From CAZOEL01 sp964578835 (GTDB lineage Bacteria > Desulfobacterota > Syntrophobacteria > Syntrophobacterales > Syntrophobacteraceae): DNA of 7,884 nt. Numbering within the stretch: position 1 is the stretch's first letter; each line of letters starts with the position of its first letter. Location: positions 1 through 7,884 of the forward strand of contig CAZOEL010000142.1 in NCBI GenBank assembly GCA_964578835.1, given 5' to 3'. Below are positions 1 to 5,387 of the stretch, piece after piece. The position numbers and the translations under genes were made by a program. Below the pieces are notes generated by a model, which was not told the DNA's origin, did not search any database, and saw only the letters and a program-made list of their open reading frames with translations.

Positions 1-5
1 AGAGG

Positions 6-23
6 CGTCATGCCGGAATGACG
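6..23. repeat. Short palindrome at the left edge
   Basis: CGTCAT (6-11) and ATGACG (18-23) are perfect inverted repeats around GCCGGA. CGTCATTCCGG-type hairpins of this kind are common dispersed intergenic repeats in bacteria. The sequence after it, reaching GTACTA at about 49-54, might be the end of a larger element whose other half lies outside the window, but only one end is visible. No function is assigned. Confidence 0.4.
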
Positions 24-303
24 AGTCGCGCCGCTTTTGTGACACAGTAGTACTAACCCGGCGTTACGGTTGCTCGATCATCGCAGAATAAGCTTGCCCC
101 GGGGTATAACCACAAGCTTCACAACAGAACCGCCAAACTATGCTAAGATTGATTTGGTCGGGAAGGTTGGTGGGAGTTGCGGGATGGAGCATTTTGAATA
201 TGCTTTTCCGCCGGCGGCATCGCCTGCCCATTTCAGGCTGCAGCTGTCTTCCCGACCTGCCGAGGAGCGGTGAATAACCAACAGAACAAAAGGTTGGCGA
301 AAT
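24..303 (+). other. Leader region of the ABC operon, no convincing gene
   Basis: This is the non-coding stretch before the ATPase gene. AAGCTTG (91-97) and CAAGCTT (113-119) form an inverted repeat. A weak sigma70-like -10 could be TATGCT at 139-144, with TTCACA at 118-123 as a poor -35 (15-nt spacing); this is not strong enough to call a promoter. The ribosome binding site of the next gene is modest: AGG at 291-293, about 10 nt before the ATG. A 67-codon frame with a TTG start (70-273) has no recognisable features and is not called. Confidence 0.4.
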
Positions 304-999
304 ATGAATGGGCGGGGGTTTATAACTGCTAGAGGGCTGACGCGGGTCTATAGCCTTGGCGATTGTGAGGTTACTGGCATCCGGGATGTCGATCTGGATA
401 TAAAAAGCGGCGAGCTGGTGGTTCTCAAAGGCAACAGCGGCTCTGGAAAGAGCACGCTGCTCGCTTTGCTTGCCGGCCTCGATCAGCCCACGCGGGGCGT
501 TCTGACGGTGGGCGATCAGGATCTGAGGCAAGCCTCGGCCAGTGAGATGACCCGGTACCGACGCGAAGTGGTGGGCATGGTCTTCCAGTCGTTCAATCTC
601 CTCCCCACATTGAGCGTTCTGGAGAATGTGACGCTCCCTGCCTTGCTTGCAGGACGTTCCGCCGGTCTGGTGGAAAAAAGAGCCCGCGAGCTCCTCGGCT
701 GGCTGAACCTCGATGCGCGGCTCCAACATTTCCCGGCTCAGCTTTCCGGCGGAGAAATGCAGCGGACAGCCATTGCCCGCGCCTTGATCAACGATCCTTC
801 GGTTATCCTTGCAGATGAGCCCACAGGGAATCTCGACAGCATCAATGGTCAAATAGTGATCCAGCTTCTAGCCGAGCTAAACCGGGATTCCGGCCGCACA
901 ATTATCATTGCGACACACAGCAACCTTGCCGATCGTTTTGCATCGCTCGAGATCTCACTCAAAGACGGCGTCATTATCGAGAAAACATGCAGGGAATAA
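304..999 (+). CDS. ABC exporter ATP-binding protein (LolD/MacB/YbbA type)
   Basis: This 231-residue cytoplasmic ATPase should drive the permease encoded next. All nucleotide-binding motifs are intact: Walker A GNSGSGKST (residues 43-51), Q-loop Gln95 in VFQSFNLLPTLSV, signature LSGGEMQR (147-154), Walker B VILADEP with Glu172 followed by TGNLD, and His205 of the H-loop. The length and the FNLLPTLSV and DEPTGNLD sequences are typical of the MacB/LolD/YbbA group, whose partners are FtsX-type permeases working by mechanotransmission rather than classical transport. The stop overlaps the permease start by 13 bases, so the two are translationally coupled. The permease size makes the pair look most like E. 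coli YbbA/YbbP, but substrate and exact subgroup cannot be read from sequence. The class is near certain; the substrate is unknown. Confidence 0.95.
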   Translation: MNGRGFITARGLTRVYSLGDCEVTGIRDVDLDIKSGELVVLKGNSGSGKSTLLALLAGLDQPTRGVLTVGDQDLRQASASEMTRYRREVVGMVFQSFNLLPTLSVLENVTLPALLAGRSAGLVEKRARELLGWLNLDARLQHFPAQLSGGEMQRTAIARALINDPSVILADEPTGNLDSINGQIVIQLLAELNRDSGRTIIIATHSNLADRFASLEISLKDGVIIEKTCRE

Positions 1000-3593
1000 T
1001 TCTTTTTTTCCGGTTATGGGTCTGGTTCAGCTTGAGGCAGCTTATCGCTCACCGATGGCGCACGGCGGCAGTGTTGACGGGCATTGCTCTGGGCGCGGCG
1101 GTTTTCACCAGCGTTCGCCTCGCCATCAATGCTTCCGTGGATTCATTCAGTCAGAGTGTGGACGCCATCACGGGCAAGGCTGACTGGACCGTAGCGCGCC
1201 CCGGCGGACGCATCCCGGAAAGGCTGATTGCAACATTGCTCGGGAGCCCGGCTGTTCGCGGAGCTTCTCCGCTTCTTACAACGCACCTTCGCCCTTCCGG
1301 CGCAAACTCGGAGCCGTTTCTGCTGATCGGGCTCGATCCTGTTCTGGATCGCAGCTTCCGCTTCCGCTCCTGGGATTCCGAATCTCCCACCTCATCTCGT
1401 AATTCATCGCCGATCCTGGACCTCATGGCCGAGCCGCGCACGCTGCTCGCCAGCCGGAAATTGCTGGACAGGCTCCATCTTTTTCCGGGAAACAAGCTGG
1501 TCTTGAATCATCTCCAGCACAACCAGGAATTTCGCATATTGGACGCGCTCGCCCCGGAAGAGCTCGCTCAGGTAGAGGGCGGTCTGGCGGCGTTGACCGA
1601 TATTTCTTCCTTTCAGGAGCTTACCGGGCTCTACGGAGTCGTTGACCGCATAGACCTTCTCCTCAAGCCGAACGCAACGGAAAAGGATCTGCAGGCAATC
1701 AGGGACCTGCTTCCGGAAGGCGTTTTCATGGAGCAGCCGGGAGAATCCAGGGAAAGCGGAAAGCTCATGATCAGGTCCTACCAGGTGAACCTTTCCGTTC
1801 TGAGCTTCGTCTCGCTTTTTGTCGGCATGTTTCTCGTCTACAGCCTAGTGGCTTTGCACGCCACGGCGCGCAGGCATGAAATCTCCATTCTGCGCTCCAT
1901 CGGAGCTTCGTCCCGTCAGCTCTTTCTCCTCTTCATTGCCGAAGGCGCTTTCTTCGGAGTAATAGGGTGGCTCATCGCCGTTCCTGTCAGCTCTTTTCTC
2001 GTGAAGCTTCTGCTGGGCGGCATAACCGAGACCATCACACACCTTTTTGTCCGGGTTCATGTAGAGAATCTGACGCTCGATCCTCTGGAAATATGCTTCT
2101 CCTTCTTGTTGACCTTTTTCATCGCGATCCTGGCGGCATGCCAGCCGGCTCTGGAAGCCGTGAACGTTCCTCCGCGGGAAGCTCTCCTCATGCTCGATAA
2201 CTGCCCCAAGCGGGATGATTCGGCGAGAAGGCTCGCCGCTTTGGGCTTCACGCTGATACTGCTGGTCTGGCCCCTCTCCCGCTTCCCCGCTCCAGCCGGG
2301 ATTCCCGTTTCGGGATATGTCGCGACTTTTTCTCTCTTTTGCGGCTTTTCTCTGCTTTCCCCCTGGTGCCTACGGTTCATGGGGGCATGGCTTCCTCCGA
2401 TCCTGAGGCGGCTTGGCGGCATGCCCGCTTATCTCGGCGGACGGTATGCGCGCGATGCGGGGACGCGCGTGGCCATTTCGGTAGGCGCGCTCATAACCGC
2501 CATGGCGCTGTTTACCGCTCTCGTCATCATGGTGCACAGCTTTCGCAATACTGTAGAGCTTTGGGTCAACCAGACCATAAGCGGAGATCTCTTCCTGCGC
2601 TCGAAGATGGCCGAAATCAATCATTACCGCGATCCAGTCCCTAGAGAGATAGTTCATTATTTAGAGAACACGAAGGCGCCCATCGACATACTGCCTTATC
2701 GAAGAATATTCATGCAATACGGATCGACCCCCTATCAATTTGAGCCCATAGACTTTGACGCCTTCACGAGACACGCCCGGTTTCTCTTCATAGAGGGAGA
2801 TTCCGAAACAGCCCTCCCAAAACTGGCGCGGGGAGAGGGCGTATTGGCGTCGGAGGTTTTTTCCAACAAGACGGGGCTAAGGACCGGGGACATATTCAAG
2901 GCAAGGGTGGAAGGCATCGAGCTGGAACTGCCCGTTCTCGGGGTCTTCCGGGATTATCGCACGCAGGGAGGCGTGGTCCACTATTCTTTCAGGCGCTTCG
3001 TAGAGAAGAGTGGAAATAACGCATGGAGCGGGGCTCGCGTTCATTTTCGCAGCCGCCTGCAGGACCCGGAAGCTGCGGCGCAAGAGCTTCGAAGCGATAT
3101 CCTGAGCGCCTGCATCGATGAACAGCAGGCCATAGAGATCACCATCGGAAATGACCTGCGAAGAGAGATCCTGCGCATCTTCGATGAGACCTTCGCCATA
3201 ACCACCGTGCTCCTTCTTATTGCGCTCTTCGTTGCGACCCTTGGCATTACGACAACCCTGACGGTGCTCGTCCTCGAGCGCGCCCGCCAGTTTCACACCC
3301 TCCTCGCAGGCGGCGCCTCCATGTGGCAGATCCGGTCGATGATCTTCTGGGAAGCCGTCCTGATGGTCTTGACCGGCGAGCTCATAGGACTCGCGTGCGG
3401 GTTCATTCTTTCCTACCTGCTCGTCTTCGTCATAAATCAGCAATCTTTCGGCTGGACTTTCATATACAGCGTCAGTTGGAGCGCGCTTCTGCCTTCACTT
3501 CCTCTCATCCTCATCACAGCCCTGCTGGCCGCCCTGCCTGCCAGCCGCATCGTCTTCAAACGATCTCCGGCGCTGATTTTGCGCGAACGTTAG
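987..3593 (+). CDS. FtsX-type ABC permease, ten predicted membrane segments (YbbP-like)
   Basis: This 868-residue inner-membrane permease is the partner of the preceding ATPase. Hydrophobic segments lie near residues 26-46, 270-290, 312-342, 367-386, 417-431, 441-460, 495-517, 738-762, 788-816 and 830-852. That gives two halves, each a membrane anchor, a large periplasmic domain (about 50-265 and 520-730) and an FtsX core (about 270-400 and 735-862). The first core has the family sequence EISILRSIGASSRQL (298-312) and a PPREAL end (395-400); the second ends PALILRER. The size and ten-segment layout match the YbbP class (about 800 residues) rather than MacB or LolC/E (four segments). In E. coli ybbAP lies beside the esterase gene tesA; no such gene is here. 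The start, ATG inside the end of the ATPase gene, has only a weak upstream GAG and probably depends on coupling. Function is probably envelope lipid or hydrophobic compound handling, by analogy only. Confidence 0.9.
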   Translation: MQGIILFFRLWVWFSLRQLIAHRWRTAAVLTGIALGAAVFTSVRLAINASVDSFSQSVDAITGKADWTVARPGGRIPERLIATLLGSPAVRGASPLLTTHLRPSGANSEPFLLIGLDPVLDRSFRFRSWDSESPTSSRNSSPILDLMAEPRTLLASRKLLDRLHLFPGNKLVLNHLQHNQEFRILDALAPEELAQVEGGLAALTDISSFQELTGLYGVVDRIDLLLKPNATEKDLQAIRDLLPEGVFMEQPGESRESGKLMIRSYQVNLSVLSFVSLFVGMFLVYSLVALHATARRHEISILRSIGASSRQLFLLFIAEGAFFGVIGWLIAVPVSSFLVKLLLGGITETITHLFVRVHVENLTLDPLEICFSFLLTFFIAILAACQPALEAVNVPPREALLMLDNCPKRDDSARRLAALGFTLILLVWPLSRFPAPAGIPVSGYVATFSLFCGFSLLSPWCLRFMGAWLPPILRRLGGMPAYLGGRYARDAGTRVAISVGALITAMALFTALVIMVHSFRNTVELWVNQTISGDLFLRSKMAEINHYRDPVPREIVHYLENTKAPIDILPYRRIFMQYGSTPYQFEPIDFDAFTRHARFLFIEGDSETALPKLARGEGVLASEVFSNKTGLRTGDIFKARVEGIELELPVLGVFRDYRTQGGVVHYSFRRFVEKSGNNAWSGARVHFRSRLQDPEAAAQELRSDILSACIDEQQAIEITIGNDLRREILRIFDETFAITTVLLLIALFVATLGITTTLTVLVLERARQFHTLLAGGASMWQIRSMIFWEAVLMVLTGELIGLACGFILSYLLVFVINQQSFGWTFIYSVSWSALLPSLPLILITALLAALPASRIVFKRSPALILRER

Positions 3594-3602
3594 AACGGCG
3601 CG

Positions 3603-3879
3603 TTTGAAAAAGGGGCAAAGCGCTGCAAAAAGCGCCAAGTACGAAGCCCCAAAGGGGCGAAATATCATAGCCCAGGGCATCGCCCTGGGACACAGAGCAT
3701 ACCAATGAAAATGGAAGCCCTGAAAGGGCGGAATATCCAAAAAGAGTTGTCCCGCCCTTTCAGGGCTTGAAGGATATGACGGGATCTCTATACCCGGGGC
3801 GTTGCCCCGGGCTATGATATTGCGCCCTTTTCAGCAAGGGCTTCGCGCTTCACTCCCGGAGCTTTGCCCCCTTTTCAAA
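3603..3879. repeat. Composite of nested inverted repeats
   Basis: Three pairs of arms are nested around one centre. Outer arms: TTTGAAAAAGGGGCAAAGCG (3603-3622) against 3860-3879. Middle arms: 3661-3689, containing AATATCATAGCCC followed by a CAGGGC/GCCCTG hairpin, against 3793-3821, its near reverse complement. Inner arms: 17 bases at 3715-3731 and their perfect reverse complement at 3752-3768. The whole 277 bp could fold into one long branched hairpin. The unit containing ATATCATAGCCCGGGGC resembles a widespread short intergenic repeat type. No ORF of note lies inside. It sits just after the permease stop and might also end transcription, but there is no U-tract. It is either an assembly of REP-like units or a non-autonomous element. 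Confidence 0.7.
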
Positions 3880-4025
3880 TGCTCACCGCTAGATCTACTC
3901 TGATGCTTGATAGAGCGCGCCCGGGTCTCAAGGCTTCTCGTCCAGCAGAATCATGTGAAATCCCTTATCAAATACCGGCGTTTCGCAAAAGACTGCATTA
4001 CCTTATAACTTAAGGAAATTGCTAC

Positions 4026-4050
4026 CGATGCGCCTTTTTTCGGCGGATCG
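4026..4050. promoter_or_regulatory. Imperfect palindrome upstream of the orphan gene
   Basis: CGAT-g-CGCC (4026-4034) and GGCG-g-ATCG (4042-4050) are inverted repeats with one mismatched base each, separated by TTTTTTC. It lies 35 bases before the ATG at 4086, where an operator or the base of a 5'-UTR hairpin could be. No convincing -35/-10 pair was identified around it. Apart from this palindrome, the 206 bases between the repeat cluster and the gene (3880-4085) show nothing recognisable. The regulatory role is a guess from position and symmetry. Confidence 0.3.
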
Positions 4051-4085
4051 TATCGACACTTCATATTCTGATCGAGGCAATCAGC

Positions 4086-4787
4086 ATGGAACCACTATTT
4101 TTATATCAGAAATGGCTCTCAAAAACGTTGTATGACTACATGGCTTCATCAAAGCCCCCCAAGTTGAAAGGACGTCCCATCACCCTGCAGCCCTCCCAAT
4201 ACGGAGCGGCTTTGATGCAGGCATATCTGGGCAAGGCGCCCCTGCGATGGGTTGCCGAGATAAGCGGCATTGCGCTTGGGGATCTTCAAGAGTGGCGCAG
4301 GCAGCTCGAATTCCTGTTGCTCATGGACTGGAGCAAAGCCCTCTTTTCGGAGTCCTTCCAAGAGACTTTAATCTTGAACGAATATTCCGTCGCACAATAC
4401 TATCAGATTGCCGGCGAGTTCTCGCTCTTGGAGGATTCCGTGCAGGTTTCGGTAAGGAGCAGGCTCTACAAGCTTTTCGAATCGGTGGCTCAGAAGATCA
4501 GCAGTCACAGCAAACACGGACTCACGACCGATAATTATGACCTGCGCCTGTTCAGTCGCCTTTTCATCTTCTCACGGGCTCTGGAGCAATATTTACCGAA
4601 CAGTTCGAGCAATCGAATCAACGAGAAATACTCCTCCCTGGCCAAGGAAGTGGTATGGCCTCGGCTGGGAGCCGAATACTCCGTAGACCAAGAGCTGAAA
4701 TCGGCGATGGATCTTTGTCCGCCCGCACAGATCCGCATTCTTCTCGAGAATCGGCTCAAAGAGACTTTCTGTCGCTTGCAGACGTAA
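4086..4787 (+). CDS. Unrecognised 233-residue soluble protein
   Basis: I do not recognise a family. The start is supported by GAGG at 4074-4077, 8 nt before the ATG. The protein looks mostly helical and cytoplasmic, with no signal peptide, no long hydrophobic segment, and only two cysteines, so it is not an obvious metal or Fe-S protein. Residues around 41-75 (PLRWVAEISGIALGDLQEWR and what follows) have the spacing of a helix-turn-helix, hinting at DNA binding, but the match is loose. The C-terminal half is rich in charged amphipathic helices (QELKSAMDL, RILLENRLKETF). The gene stands alone, with repeat islands on both sides and the hydrogenase convergent with it. Codon use and length argue for a real gene. 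It could be lineage-specific or belong to a repeated paralogous family. Confidence 0.65.
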   Translation: MEPLFLYQKWLSKTLYDYMASSKPPKLKGRPITLQPSQYGAALMQAYLGKAPLRWVAEISGIALGDLQEWRRQLEFLLLMDWSKALFSESFQETLILNEYSVAQYYQIAGEFSLLEDSVQVSVRSRLYKLFESVAQKISSHSKHGLTTDNYDLRLFSRLFIFSRALEQYLPNSSSNRINEKYSSLAKEVVWPRLGAEYSVDQELKSAMDLCPPAQIRILLENRLKETFCRLQT

Positions 4788-4835
4788 AGAAGAGGATGAG
4801 GGGAGGGCAGGTTGGAATCGATAGAGGCGCGGGGA

Positions 4836-4889
4836 GAGAAGCTGGAGCTTCTCGACCAATTGCGTTACCAAGCTGGAAACTTGGTAACG
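4836..4889. repeat. Two adjacent hairpin repeats
   Basis: The first hairpin is GAGAAGC (4836-4842), loop TGGA, GCTTCTC (4847-4853). The second is CGTTACCAAG (4863-4872), loop CTGGAAA, CTTGGTAACG (4880-4889), a perfect 10-bp stem. The two loops share TGGA. This type (TTACCAAGCTGGA...CTTGGTAA) is a dispersed intergenic repeat. Lying 48-102 nt after the stop at 4787, it could stabilise or end that transcript, but there is no following T-run, so it is not called a terminator. Confidence 0.65.
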
Positions 4890-4920
4890 AGGGGAAAAGC
4901 AGGAATTGGGAGAGACTAGC

Positions 4921-5130
4921 GGACCGTCAACATCGTTTCCCCTAGTACTGCTAGGCGGAAGTTTAGGCGCAGTTTCGGTGGGCAACGCTTCGCTTTTGCC
5001 CACCCTACGCTCTTCCAACCTCTTTGGAGGCGTAGGGTGGGCAGGGTTTTTTCGCGCCCGCCTTAACTGGCTGCGCATTTCCGCCAAGCAGTACTAGTGG
5101 GAGCGGGCCCCCTCTCCCTCAGGGAGAGGG
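4921..5130. repeat. Dispersed repeat, copy 1, split by a MITE
   Basis: The left part GGACCGTCAACATCGTTTC (4921-4939) and the right part TGGGAGCGGGCCCCCTCTCC onward (from 5098) match, in the same order, an uninterrupted copy at 7827-7884. With the inserted element and one CTAG removed, the two copies have the same spacing: 21 bases from GTTTC to GCGGG in each, with five substitutions. The repeat ends in the CCCTCTCCCT / AGGGAGAGGG hairpin (5110-5130). Whether it is a mobile unit or a REP-like sequence cannot be told here. Confidence 0.7.
4942..5097. mobile_element. MITE-like element with CTAG target duplication
   Basis: The body is 4946-5093 (148 bp). Its ends are inverted repeats TACTGCTAGGCGGAA (4946-4960) and TTCCGCCAAGCAGTA (5079-5093), matching at 14 of 15 positions. 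A GCGCAG follows further inside on each side, slightly offset. CTAG lies immediately outside both ends (4942-4945 and 5094-5097), as expected of a 4-bp target duplication. Inside, TGCCCACCCTACGC (4997-5010) and GCGTAGGGTGGGCA (5030-5043) form a perfect 14-bp inverted repeat. There is no transposase, so it would need to be moved in trans. A CTAG/YTAR target recalls IS5-type elements, but the parent family cannot be named from this copy alone. The uninterrupted copy at 7827-7884 serves as the empty site. Confidence 0.7.
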
Positions 5131-5263
5131 TCGGGGTGAGGGAAGTATTCTTTTGAAAGAGCATTGCCCTCGTCTCGGGGAGCTGGTATTCGCTCGCTGA
5201 CGGAAAAGTATTCTTTTATAAAGAGGAACTCCCCTCACCCTGCCCTCTCCCTGAGGGAGAAGG
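5110..5263. repeat. Large inverted pair of CCCTCTCCCT hairpin repeats
   Basis: The hairpin CCCTCTCCCT-c-AGGGAGAGGG (5110-5130), followed by GGGGTGAGGG (5133-5142), recurs in inverted orientation at about 5231-5263 as CCCCTCACCC plus a CCCTCTCC/CTGAGGGAGA hairpin. AAGTATTCTTTT occurs twice in direct orientation between them (5143-5154 and about 5207-5218). The arrangement could form a roughly 150-bp cruciform or long stem. This G-rich repeat type is very widespread in bacterial intergenic DNA. No coding potential is seen. Confidence 0.65.
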
Positions 5264-5268
5264 AAAAG

Positions 5269-5314
5269 ACTGCAACCTGAACATTCGAAAAAACTGCAAC
5301 CTCAACATTCAAAG
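5269..5314. repeat. Two tandem copies of a 24-bp unit
   Basis: ACTGCAACCTGAACATTC (5269-5286) recurs 24 bases later as ACTGCAACCTCAACATTC (5293-5310), differing at one base. Only two units are present. They lie between the inverted hairpin pair and the end of the hydrogenase operon. No function is apparent. Confidence 0.6.
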
Positions 5315-5327
5315 TTTATGGTCGACT

Positions 5328-5365
5328 AGAGCGAAAGGCAGGCTAAAGCCTTTATCTTCCGCTCT
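5328..5365 (-). terminator. Possible terminator hairpin after the hydrogenase operon
   Basis: AGAGCG (5328-5333) pairs with CGCTCT (5360-5365), and AAAGGC (5334-5339) pairs with GCCTTT (5348-5353). This gives a two-part stem with a one-sided 6-nt bulge (5354-5359) and an 8-nt loop. It begins 22 nt downstream of the hydrogenase large-subunit UAA. No uridine tract follows, so it may instead be another palindromic repeat or a 3'-end stabiliser. Confidence 0.35.
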
Positions 5366-5387
5366 CCTGAAATACTCAAATTGCGTG

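Noticed and set aside
70..273. 67-codon + strand frame before the ATPase gene
   Set aside because: TTG start, no clear ribosome binding site, no recognisable family, and mixed composition; more likely leader DNA.
64..852. 262-codon frame on the - strand across the ABC ATPase gene
   Set aside because: It overlaps a gene with all ABC motifs intact and has no recognisable domain. It is an antisense shadow in moderately GC-rich DNA.
3603..4085. CRISPR array in the repeat-rich intergenic region
   Set aside because: The repeats are inverted and nested with no regular spacer length; there is no direct-repeat series and no cas gene.
5269..5314. Iterons of a replication origin or a toxin-antitoxin operator
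   Set aside because: Only two copies of the 24-bp unit occur, with no nearby rep, parA or antitoxin-like gene.
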